Source: Massariosphaeria phaeospora | Taxonomy: Eukaryota; Ascomycota; Dothideomycetes; Pleosporales | Length of the DNA stretch: 64,000 bases | Direction: 5' to 3' | NCBI GenBank assembly: GCA_011032825.1 | Contig: JAADJZ010000005.1 | Span: forward strand, 749,001-813,000 | In this document: piece by piece, positions 1 to 9,664 of the stretch | Position numbering within the stretch: position 1 is the stretch's first letter | Layout: the number at the start of each line of letters is the position of its first letter | The notes under the pieces: model-generated | What the model was told of the DNA's origin: nothing | The model's input: only the letters and a program-made list of their open reading frames with translations | Databases searched by the model: none | Position numbers and translations under genes: made by a program

Positions 1-1081
1 CCCGCTCTGCCTGGCTGTCCCTCGCGGCTTCGCGTTCTAGTTTTTCTACCGAGCCCGAAGAGGCGGAGGAGGATGGTCGAGGATGGTTCAGGTCGGCAAA
101 ATGGTCGCTCTCGAGGGACTCGATGTGCTCGGGCTTGTTGTTGTCGAAGGGATTGGGTGGATTACCGTTCAATCTGTTGGCTGAGTCCGCTGTAAAGGGT
201 GGAGGCATAGAGGAATCATAGCCGTTGGGTCCCAGATTTGAAGTCTCGAGAGGCTCTGTTTGCGGTTTGCGGTTGTAATCCAAAGAGTCGCCATTGAGAG
301 TCGACTCGCCAGGCCCGGGACCCTCCTCGTCTGGATCATGAGCATCCAGCGCGGGCTGCACCTCATTCGCATATCTCGCAAAATATTCCAATTCTGAGTT
401 GGTCGGCCCAACCTGTACGCGGCCATTGCTAACGGGCACAGGAGATCGCTTGTGCGGGGTTTGCGCTGGGGTTCGATCGTAAGCCGCCCAGTAATCATCA
501 TCGTCCTCTTCCTCTTCCTGTGTGGAGCTCGGTTCTTGTACTGTAGCTGCGTCCGTCATATGGCTGGCGCCGCTATTCGCCCCATATGATTTCCGTCTAA
601 AGCCAGCTTCATTTGCCTCGTTCATATTAGGGAACCATTCAGTTCCATCATCTTCATCTTGGATAGGCCTCAGCTCTGCAAGTTCCCAGCGGTTGCCCTT
701 GTCTCCTCCCGCGCACCAGAGATATGTGGGTATGAGGCCAAAGTCGGAGAGGACCAGCCTAGAATGCAGAGTCTCGGGGTCCGACCGCCGGTACAGTATT
801 CGCTCCGGCTCCTCTACCTCAATTTCTCCTGAGACGGGATGGGGCTCGGCATCGATGGTGCTGACGACCTGGGGCAGCCTGGATGCGACCTCGCTATTCC
901 AACAAAGCAACGGCAGCCAGTTGTCTGAGGCGAGGAGCTGCACCCGTTGGCGCAGAATTGGCGAGAGAAGGGAAAATAGAGCCGGTGGCGGCTGTTTCGA
1001 AGCGCTCGCAGTTGACAAGCAAGCAAGTAGTGGCGGGAGCAGCTCGCGTGCATTAGGCGGGGAAATGAATTCGACAGGCAT
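1..1081 (-). CDS. Conserved fungal protein of unknown function (3' end cut by window edge)
   Basis: An open frame without stops runs from an ATG at 1081 down to the left edge, giving the first 360 residues of a longer protein. The N-terminal half is compact: a helix-like MPVEFISPP...LLPPLLACLS region, then LSPILRQRVQLLA, WLPLLCW and DFGLIPTYLWCAGG, with many conserved-looking Trp, Cys and Leu residues. From about residue 180 it becomes acidic and low-complexity (EEEEDDDDYWAAYD), then Pro/Asn/Ser-rich, ending inside a coiled, charged stretch (SVEKLEREAARDSQAE). I see no catalytic motif, signal peptide or membrane segment. The layout resembles an uncharacterised protein common in ascomycetes, which is recollection, not a search. 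The coding call rests on the length of the open frame, its sensible composition, and the lack of a better frame on the other strand. No introns are needed in the visible part. The remainder and the C-terminus lie outside the window. Confidence 0.75.
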   Translation of the reverse strand, partial: MPVEFISPPNARELLPPLLACLSTASASKQPPPALFSLLSPILRQRVQLLASDNWLPLLCWNSEVASRLPQVVSTIDAEPHPVSGEIEVEEPERILYRRSDPETLHSRLVLSDFGLIPTYLWCAGGDKGNRWELAELRPIQDEDDGTEWFPNMNEANEAGFRRKSYGANSGASHMTDAATVQEPSSTQEEEEDDDDYWAAYDRTPAQTPHKRSPVPVSNGRVQVGPTNSELEYFARYANEVQPALDAHDPDEEGPGPGESTLNGDSLDYNRKPQTEPLETSNLGPNGYDSSMPPPFTADSANRLNGNPPNPFDNNKPEHIESLESDHFADLNHPRPSSSASSGSVEKLEREAARDSQAER

Positions 1082-4061
1082 GGTCTGCTGTATAGGTGGC
1101 TCGCAGGGGTGGGTTGTGCGGGACAGTGTAGACGGGACTCGCGAGGGTAAACTGTAGACTGGTGCGCAAGCGTTCAATGGCTGGTGTGAAGGAGGTCCGA
1201 AGTGGGCGTCGTGAATCTGGTGATGCTGTCACATGCAAGTCGGGAGAGCTGTGACGCACAAGTTTGCTGGACTCGAACACGCGCTGCAAGCAACGGAAAG
1301 TAGGTGGGATGCGGCGTGCGTGGAAAAAGCCCACTGGAAGGAGGACGAAAGGAAGGCAGGATAGTTGCGGCCATGGTGGTGCAGTGCGCGCGTCGACAGA
1401 GGTACCGGTGGTAAGCTGTTGCTAGTTTCCTTTGCTCCGACCAAGTCACCCAGGGTCGCGCTTGCCCACGAGAGATGCACCGGCACCGGCACCGGCCCCT
1501 CTGCCCCTCTGCCGCGCCTGCCCGCACTCAACACTGCAGGTGCCGCCTCCAGCTGCACGCGGGCCAGCAGACACCTGGCAATGCCCACGAATTCCTTTGC
1601 CCCGTCGAGGAGAGGATGCCATATATCTTGGCAATCGATTGGGCTTCTTCCCTACGCTTTGATTGTCGTGTAGCCGTTGAGCCCAAAACCCGCCACAGTC
1701 CGTCACACGATCGATTCGAGCCCTGTTCGGACCCTCAAACGCTCTATCTCCGATTGCAGCGCTCGCCATGGGAATCCCGTCCACTTATCGAGTGCTCCCA
1801 AGACGATTCCGATCGAGGGTTGCAAGAAATCTCCGTCTGAGCTAGAAAGGTATATCCGTTGAGCTCTGCTAACCTCACAGGCCTGGTCAACGGGTACCTG
1901 CATGATGGACGGTTCTATTCTTGGTTGCTATCACCTTATCTCCTCGAGTTTCAGGCATCCTCCTGCAACTATGCGCTCCAGCGAGCATGCCCAGATGGAT
2001 GGAGATCCGGGGACAGTCCTCCACCAAGTCGAATACCCTGGTAGTACATAATTGTACTTGACTCTGCACGTTGAGGACAGAACCACCTAGTCTGGTATGC
2101 TCGTTTGCCGTGTGCAAGGCATTCTTGTTCCAGATTCGCATGCCTCTTGCACATGGCTAGAGAATTGAAGAGGGTGATGATGCCACAGTATCACTCGAAA
2201 TAGTCTGCTTGTCCAATGCTTGGGAACCATGGGCCCTTTCCGCACATGCCCGTTGGGATATCAATCACAGTCCGCTGTGCTTCCGACAGGGTAGAGCCAC
2301 AGTGTCACAGTCGGCACATTCCACGCCACCCCAGAGAGGCATTTGAGTGGGACGGGGTGGCCGTTGACCGAGGCGGACCCCGAGTTTGTTATTCCACGCG
2401 AAGAGTGATGTACTCGCCAAGCCTGGCTTATCATACGTGGTACACCAACAGCTACCTACCCGGAGGCTGGAGCTCATGAGTTACAGCTGTCATCTGTCTG
2501 TCGTCTGGCTAGAGTGGTAGGCCAGAGCATCGAGCATCGAGCATCGAAACGGTATCCGAGCGGCCCCGCTAACGCTCTCGGAATGCTATCCGGCACGGGC
2601 GCTGGTGGGAGACGTGAAACGGGGCCGGCGGGGATGGTCGCAGCGCACAGGGCTGAGAGAAAGCTTCAACGGATCGATATATCTCATGGCTGAAAAGTAC
2701 CCGTGGACCTGGTGTTTACAGGAACGCAAAAGCAAACGGGTCAAGGTGCTCGTGAAGGTCCAGCGGACGGCACTCAAGCACCCAACAGCGCTGTCGGTGG
2801 CAGTGGACTCTGCGATTGTTCCAGTTCATGTGTTGCTGCTAGTGAAGGACTGGGCCGCTTTATATAGCAACTCGGCATCGCCTGCTCGGTGCTGGCTGCT
2901 AAGCGCCTGGCTGCGTGTGTTGCAGGCGCGCGAAAGGGGGACAGCGTGGGCTTACCATATCAGATGCGCTCCTGAGTTCCGCAGACGGGCACGCAGAGCA
3001 CCGTTGTCCCCATCCCGACTCTTCATCCGTTGCCAGGAACACAGCAATTGACACCAAGAAAAGCAGACGTGTGCATGTCGCGATCCGATCCCTCTCGCCC
3101 TTGAACATCGTGCGGCATAGCCACTGCACGCCCTGTCCGCCGCCCTCACCCTTGTCTGTCGCTTCTTCGACCGCGTGCTGAGGCTGTGCCGTCGTCTCAT
3201 ACACACAGCTGCAAGCCAACCCGTCCAGCGCGTGTCGCAGGTCTGCAAATCTGCCTCGAGTTGCAGTTAGGCTCGTCGTCTCGTCTCGTCATCGCGCTGC
3301 ACTTTTAGCAAGCCGCACCGCTCGCTGTCAGTTGCTGTCAGTTCCCGCCAGCCGCGCACCCGACGTCACGGCCGCTCTCAGGGTTCACTGCACCCACACT
3401 ACCCACCACCCGTCCGCCTTGGCTCGCAGCCCTTCACGTCTTGGGGCTTTGGGGGACTCGGGCAAGTCAGCCTTGACCGGTGCCTCGAACTCGTCTTCGC
3501 TGCTGCGGCTGGCCCTCACTCATTCCAGCGCAATCCCCTCCTCTCGATAGCACGCCGTTGCCGGCGCACATCTCGTGGACCAAGCAGCCTCCGTTGGCGC
3601 TCGCGCGCGCTCATCCATCTCGACCCTCGAGGCTCCACCTTGCGGGACTGGCACTGCCCATTAGCCTCTGCCGCTGTCCTACCATCCCTGTGCGACCTGT
3701 GCGAGGCGCATCGCGCTCCGCGAGCCTTCATCAATCCAACATCTCTCTTTCTCTCTGGTGCACCCTCTCCGGCTGTTGCTGCAATACTTTCCGCCATTCT
3801 CGCCACCAGCGCCCGCTGTCCAGACGCGTCGCCCGTCTTTCCTACTCCCCGCATCTCGCCATTCCAGGCAGCACTGGGTATGACTCCCTAAGCGGCAGTC
3901 GCCCTCGTCACGTTACCTCCGACATCCTGCAGGTGGGCTCTGGACCTGATTGACACCGGATCTTCTCTCAACCGCACGACATCCTCTCACATCCTCCCGC
4001 GGCACCGGGAATCCGCTCCGCAATCCTGCATTCTGCCTGGGCCTCACCAAATAGAAAAAAA
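1082..4061. other. Intergenic region, divergent promoters and probable long 5' leader
   Basis: About 3 kb without a supportable gene lies between the minus-strand gene ending at the left edge and the zinc-finger gene starting at 4062. Short open frames occur on both strands but none has domain-like content. The last 750 bases (about 3300-4061) are pyrimidine- and C-rich, as is common for long transcribed leaders of fungal regulator genes. A small run of three AGCATCG units sits at 2525-2545. I saw no tRNA. Confidence 0.5.
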
Positions 4062-7000
4062 ATGATGAACACGGTCGATACCCGGCCACAGGCTTTCGAC
4101 GGCAAGCGTCGCCAGCAGCGCCACCCCGACGCCGAGTCCAATGCTCATTTCCTCCCTTCCAAGGCGCCGGGAAACTTTCTTCTTTCCGATGCCCAAGGTG
4201 CCTTCACCTTCTCTGCAGAGCCGGCCTCCATGACTGACTATAGCACCATGGCCAATTTACCTCCCTCTACGACCAGTGTGCAGGAGTCCGCCTTCACCCC
4301 AAATACGGCGTCTTCGCTTGATTCTTCCTTGCATCCCGAGTTGATCAGTCAATCGTTCCCCCCACCCAGTGCATATATGCATGCGCAAAATTACACCCTA
4401 TCTCCTGCTACTCACAGTCGTAACGGCCAAAGTGTCTCGCCTTCACATTCCGTCGACCACTTGAGCCCGGAGACCAGCTATCTGAGTGACCCCAGTTATC
4501 AAGATCTCAGTAACTATACCACCCCAAACTTCACTGGGCAATATCTCGACGAGTCTTTCTCCCACCTCAACTTTGCCGATAACGCTTCCTCCAATGCTTT
4601 CAACCCCTTCAATAGTAGTATGGGTATGCCCCTGCCCATGACTACGGATACCCTAGCTATGTACAACGCCCAGCCACACACGCTTCCAAGCAATGCCCGG
4701 TTAGAATCCCACTCCCAACTACTGTCACCGTGCCCCACCAACAATTCCAGTCCTATCATCATCGACGAGATGACTAAGAACGCCAACCCCTCTACGATGC
4801 AATACCCTCCAAACGAATACCAGCTATCCTCTTCTCCACCTGGTCCCTCTTCGTATCAGCATCAATCTACTCCAATCCGGCAGCAACATAGCCCTGCGCT
4901 GACCAACAGTCCTGGTAACAGAGCGCTGGTAAATCCACAACCTCGAGCATCCCACCTTGCAAGCCCCATCGTCCGCATCGAAAACTATAGTAGAGGAGAA
5001 TCGCCATCGCGTTCTGATATCAGCAGGCCCGTTAGCAAACGAAGTCATGGTAGCCGTCGCTCAGGGAACCATCTGTCCCCCTTCCCAAATGTCGATTCGT
5101 CCGATGAGGAGGCAGATATACCCGAGCCAGTGCGGGTGCAACACGTGGTTCGAAGCGCCGAACGTAATGAAGATGGTTCTTGGCTACCAAGTGGAGCATC
5201 GGGGCAGGTAGGGTTAACCCCCGATGATCGCCAAGCAATGGGCGACGCATGGGTGCCCAGCATTGCGGAGATGGTGGAGCAAAGGCTAAAGGAGGAAAAA
5301 AAACTAGAGGTTCACGACTGGCTTTCAAAAAGTGAAGTCGGCAGTGAAGCAGGGGACACAGCACCATCCACGAATCTGTTGAAGCCATTCTCTACTCGGC
5401 GCAGAGCAAAGAGCACAAATGATGCACATCGACAGAATTTTCCTGGATCTTTTGGTCTCGGTGTACGCACCGACTTCGAACGAATTGATGATTCCCGCAT
5501 TCCAGGACCTGGGCTTTACATAGATGAGCGAAGCGAATACGACGACTACGACGACGATGATGACGATGCAGAGCCCGAATCACCGCCCGCCGAAATAGAT
5601 ATCACTGCTAGTCATGCTGATAACTCGTATTTCCCTCCCGCAGCAGGCAGCGGCTCCTTGTTAATGGACACGATTGTACAGCCATGGACAGACCTACCCG
5701 CTCAATCTTCATCCGCTTCCACCCGATACCAACCCCCAACTTCAAACGCTGCGATGATGCGTTTCCGCTTAAGAGCTAAAGATGTAGAATCGGCGTCGCT
5801 CGCAGCAACTGTAGGCTCGCGCCGACTCAGTGAGTCTGACTTGGGTAGCATCCGGGCCGCTCCAGGGGTTATCAAAGTCAACGAACCTGACCCCAAAAAG
5901 CACAAGGAGAGACAAAGACGACCGAGCTTCATAGAAAGCATTCTTCCGAAAAGGGCTCCTAACAATATCTTGAAGCGTAAAGGAAGCATCCCTGTGCAGC
6001 CGCCAAATGAAGCGGCCACGGATAAGGCCAAAGAGCTTGTTGGCCTTGAAAAGCCCAAGCGAATGGGTAGTTGGGGACGCCCAAAATCTCCGAGGCTAGA
6101 TACCAATGTTGGAAATCAAGGAGATATTTGCCCTCCTAGTGCTACAAATCTCTCGGCAACCAATGGTCCCTGGTATCGGGGTGCCAAGGACGTGATTAGA
6201 CGAAGTAGGAGTAGGAGTGATTTAGGCAAATCCCCCGGTCTTGCTGAACTCATGACCCAACATGGTGGCCCACCTATGCCCATGCTGGCCTCACCACTAG
6301 CAGATACCGAAGCCACAAAACTTTCTCCACAGCCAAGTCCCGGCGGGGATGACGACGACGAAGAGACACAGGAAGCTGTGACCATGGACCTCAAAGTGCG
6401 CTCCGACCCAATCATCCCTACCTGTGAAGGCTTCAAGACTCATGCTCGTCAACTCAACCCCCGTTTGGTGGACTACATGGTGGAAAGGATAACACAGGAG
6501 CAGATGAGGAGGTACAAACGACTCTTAGAGTTCAGGGTTAAGCACCTCAACGCTGTCAAGAATCGAAATTGCTCGTCTGGCAAGTTTTGTCCAGACTTGG
6601 GTGGCGAGTCCAAGCAGCTACCCCCACGAGCTGGAAATAAAGACGCTGATGCGCCGTTCATTGGCTTCCAGATAACTGCGCCCGGCTCCTCGGACGATGA
6701 CGGCGAGGCTCCACCGGAAGGGACTGTCGTGTCCGCCCAGTTCCCCTCTGGAGTTCCTCTGCCTCCGGTCAAGCGACTCCCCGCCGAATTCGAATGCCCT
6801 CTGTGCTTCAAAGTCAAAAAGTTCTACAAACCGTCCGACTGGACGAAACACGTTCACGAAGATGTACAGCCTTTTACCTGCACCTTCCCAAACTGTGGTG
6901 AACCCAAGTCATTCAAGCGCAAGGCTGATTGGGTCCGTCACGAGAACGAACGACACCGACAGCTGGAGAATTGGACCTGTCAAATTGCCGACTGCAATCA

Positions 7001-8018
7001 TACATGCTATCGGAAAGACAACTTTGTCCAGCACCTGGTTAGAGAACATAAGATTGCTGAGCCACGAGCGCGCAATGGCCGAGGAGCGAATAGGGATGCA
7101 GCAGCGAACGTAGATATGGGTAGGTGGCAGAAAAAGTCGGAAGAAGCGTCAGCTAACCACATTATAGACGATATCTGGACTCTCGTAGATCGATGCCGCC
7201 GGGACACAACAAAACAACCCAAAGACGAACCCTGTCGATTCTGTGGAAACATTTGCAATAGCTGGAAAAAACTTACAGTTCATCTTGCTAAGCATATGGA
7301 GCAGATTAGCATGCCTATACTACCGCTTGTGGAGCAGAAGCAGATGAACGCCGACACCATTATCAGTCCTGTTGTAGAGATGCCAGAGACCCGGAAGCTC
7401 TCAGCCACACCAACCAAGTCTCCCGTGGAGAACCCGTCGAGGTATAACCCAAACTCGACTCTAGCGCCTGGGATCGATCCTTCTTTCGGCCAGTTTCCTC
7501 AGGATGCGACATCCTCGGGCGTTGCATCTAATAATGCAATGCATACGTATCCACCTCCACAGATGGTAGCATACAAGAATCAATCGCCTATGGCCAAGAG
7601 CAATTACGCGAATTACGGTTTAGACAATACTCAGAATTTTGTCGGTCGGACCTACCCAGGCTTGCAAGAAGCTCCGAAAGCACGCGGCGCTTACGTCAAT
7701 GGGCTTCATATTCCCAACCAGGCTTACATCAACGGCAACATGCACGCCGGGACCAATTATTTCCCAATGACTCCTGTATCGGCAATTGCACAGCAGCAGG
7801 CTGTCTTCACTACGTCCCCAGTGGACACGACGCCCTTCTCGACTGATACTCTGGGCTCGACTTACTTCACGCAAGAACCACAGAATGTAGCAGCGGGTAG
7901 AGTGCCCGAAGTGGCCTTTGACACGGGGACTGCATTGCACTACCAACAGCCACCAACGTTTCAAGACATGGCATATATGCCGGCGCATCAACACAATTAT
8001 CAGTATCAAGGCCAATGA
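4062..8018 (+). CDS. C2H2 zinc-finger regulatory protein, 1318 aa
   Basis: A single long exon starts at tandem ATGs (MMNTVD) behind an A-run and encodes 1318 residues. The first 900 are Ser/Pro/Gln-rich and probably disordered, with an acidic block near residues 492-505 (YDDYDDDDDD). The only ordered-looking region is a zinc-finger block at about 910-1080. It starts with CPLCFKVKKFYKPSDWTKH and CTFPNCGEPKSFKRKADWVRH, continues with CQIADCNHTCYRKDNFVQH, and after a linker ends with CRFCGNICNSWKKLTVHLAKH. Spacing is C-x2-C/C-x4-C with terminal H-x3/4-H, typical of fungal C2H2 fingers. The remaining 240 residues are Gln/Tyr/Pro-rich, like an activation region. It is most likely a nuclear DNA-binding regulator; no target is known. 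The next gene downstream carries a similar DW-x2-H/K-x-DW-x-RHEN finger signature. No intron is required. Confidence 0.92.
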   Translation: MMNTVDTRPQAFDGKRRQQRHPDAESNAHFLPSKAPGNFLLSDAQGAFTFSAEPASMTDYSTMANLPPSTTSVQESAFTPNTASSLDSSLHPELISQSFPPPSAYMHAQNYTLSPATHSRNGQSVSPSHSVDHLSPETSYLSDPSYQDLSNYTTPNFTGQYLDESFSHLNFADNASSNAFNPFNSSMGMPLPMTTDTLAMYNAQPHTLPSNARLESHSQLLSPCPTNNSSPIIIDEMTKNANPSTMQYPPNEYQLSSSPPGPSSYQHQSTPIRQQHSPALTNSPGNRALVNPQPRASHLASPIVRIENYSRGESPSRSDISRPVSKRSHGSRRSGNHLSPFPNVDSSDEEADIPEPVRVQHVVRSAERNEDGSWLPSGASGQVGLTPDDRQAMGDAWVPSIAEMVEQRLKEEKKLEVHDWLSKSEVGSEAGDTAPSTNLLKPFSTRRRAKSTNDAHRQNFPGSFGLGVRTDFERIDDSRIPGPGLYIDERSEYDDYDDDDDDAEPESPPAEIDITASHADNSYFPPAAGSGSLLMDTIVQPWTDLPAQSSSASTRYQPPTSNAAMMRFRLRAKDVESASLAATVGSRRLSESDLGSIRAAPGVIKVNEPDPKKHKERQRRPSFIESILPKRAPNNILKRKGSIPVQPPNEAATDKAKELVGLEKPKRMGSWGRPKSPRLDTNVGNQGDICPPSATNLSATNGPWYRGAKDVIRRSRSRSDLGKSPGLAELMTQHGGPPMPMLASPLADTEATKLSPQPSPGGDDDDEETQEAVTMDLKVRSDPIIPTCEGFKTHARQLNPRLVDYMVERITQEQMRRYKRLLEFRVKHLNAVKNRNCSSGKFCPDLGGESKQLPPRAGNKDADAPFIGFQITAPGSSDDDGEAPPEGTVVSAQFPSGVPLPPVKRLPAEFECPLCFKVKKFYKPSDWTKHVHEDVQPFTCTFPNCGEPKSFKRKADWVRHENERHRQLENWTCQIADCNHTCYRKDNFVQHLVREHKIAEPRARNGRGANRDAAANVDMGRWQKKSEEASANHIIDDIWTLVDRCRRDTTKQPKDEPCRFCGNICNSWKKLTVHLAKHMEQISMPILPLVEQKQMNADTIISPVVEMPETRKLSATPTKSPVENPSRYNPNSTLAPGIDPSFGQFPQDATSSGVASNNAMHTYPPPQMVAYKNQSPMAKSNYANYGLDNTQNFVGRTYPGLQEAPKARGAYVNGLHIPNQAYINGNMHAGTNYFPMTPVSAIAQQQAVFTTSPVDTTPFSTDTLGSTYFTQEPQNVAAGRVPEVAFDTGTALHYQQPPTFQDMAYMPAHQHNYQYQGQ

Positions 8019-9664
8019 AGTGACGAGGTATGCTGGGCGATAGATTTGGAGTAGACGGATCTATGGACGATGATGCTACGTTCGGAGAAGTATCATGTGT
8101 CCTCTGGTTTTTACGATGGGCTTGAGTTTTCATCTGTTGGATATCACGATAGCAGTAGGGCGTCTATATTGTGGCCGGTTATTGGCCTTCCTTGGTTCAT
8201 CTGCTACATGGTTGGGGGCGGAGCGTACTCGGTTCTCCAGGCTCAGGGCGGCGTTGACGGCAGACATGGTGTACACTTTTTCGTTTTATTTCCCTCGATG
8301 TTGCTCGATCTTCTGCATGTCTGGCGAAGGTGGTGTTCTCGAAATACGATAGATGCCCCTCATCATTATCTCTCTCGTGCGGAATACTGCGCAAGCTGCG
8401 CAACAGCCCCCCGTTGTAGTGGTCTTTCGGCCCCTCATGCTCACTGATCCCTGAGACACAGCCGTGAGGTCAAGAGGAAGTGGTGTGGCGATTGGCTAGG
8501 AGACAGGTAGTGGTGCAGTCAGCCCGGTGCATGCGGAGACATATCGCGGCCCCGGAAAGGAAGTCGCTGGCCGTGGCCATTCCAGACCGTCGTGCTGCGA
8601 TTGGGTGTCGGGGTATATCGTTGCAGCCCCCGCGTGATGGACGGGGACGGGGTCGTCTTCCAGGCCCGGAACACGGCCATATATTGCTGGCTCCAGCGCT
8701 GCTGTGTGCGCGCAGCTTGGATTCCCGATGCGGATGCAGCGTAGATTGCAGCAGTATTTCACGACGGCCGCGGTGGGGGTGACGGTAGACGGTAAGCAGA
8801 CAGGACAGGACCCGGCGCTCAGCAAGCCACAGCGAGGACGGGCAGAGACGGTGGCAGGTGCTGTCGCTGGAGGACTAGGTAGACGACTGTCGAGTCTCGA
8901 CACAGCCACGCAGCCGCTCGTCTCTGGCCGTCGTCGCGCTGGCGGAGGACGGGTGGGCGCCGTGCATCTTCGGTAGCAGCTTGGCAAGGCAGCAAGAAGG
9001 CAAACGTCTGCCTTCTGCCTCGTGTGCGCTCGCAGACGGAGGCCGCCCGCAGCCACGCCATGTTGCTGCATAGATGCGGGACTAAACCAGCCAGAGAGCC
9101 TCGCGCTGCACTCGTCGTGATGCATGACCCCGAGCGACCGCACTCCGCTCTCGACGTTGCGCCCACATAGCCCCGCCGTCTGCTGAATCCCCCCGTATCT
9201 CACACCGGCTCTCCAGCGTGAGACGAACGTTCTTTTTACGCCCTTACCGTAGGCGGCGCGCACTCGACCGAGCCGACCCATCAGACGTACTCGTCAGCTC
9301 AGCGCTTGCGGCCGTGTGCTGCCCAAGACCAGAGAGTACTACTAATGCACCACGCGCGCGTTCGACTTTCTGCAAACACTCCTCGACTCCGTTGTTGGGG
9401 CAGCCCGTCAGGCCCAAGGCTCCAGGCTGAAAGACTCGGTAGGTGCAGACTGCTTTCTATCACCATTTCATCCACAGGCCGGCAGACACACAGCAACAAG
9501 TGGGTCTCAGTGCTGCATGTCCTCTTCTGCATGAGTCCTGGATGAGTGGAAGTGGAATCCCTCCGGCCTGGGGTGAGCGACCATGTACGCCGACTACTTG
9601 GGCCCGGACGTCATGCTTCATGCTGGCCTGAGGCAGCCCCGCTAACCTCTTTACCAGACTCGTC
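8019..9664. other. Intergenic region between the two zinc-finger genes
   Basis: About 1.65 kb between two plus-strand regulator genes. It should hold the 3' end of the first and the promoter and leader of the second. The GC-rich middle (8500-9300) opens several frames on both strands, including a 261-codon antisense one, but their composition (Arg/Ala/Cys-rich) is that of GC-rich noncoding DNA. No RNA gene or repeat seen. Confidence 0.5.

Noticed and set aside
8496..9281. A 261-codon open frame on the minus strand
   Set aside because: GC-rich noncoding region; Arg/Ala/Cys/Pro-rich composition, no domain, and other frames are open as well.
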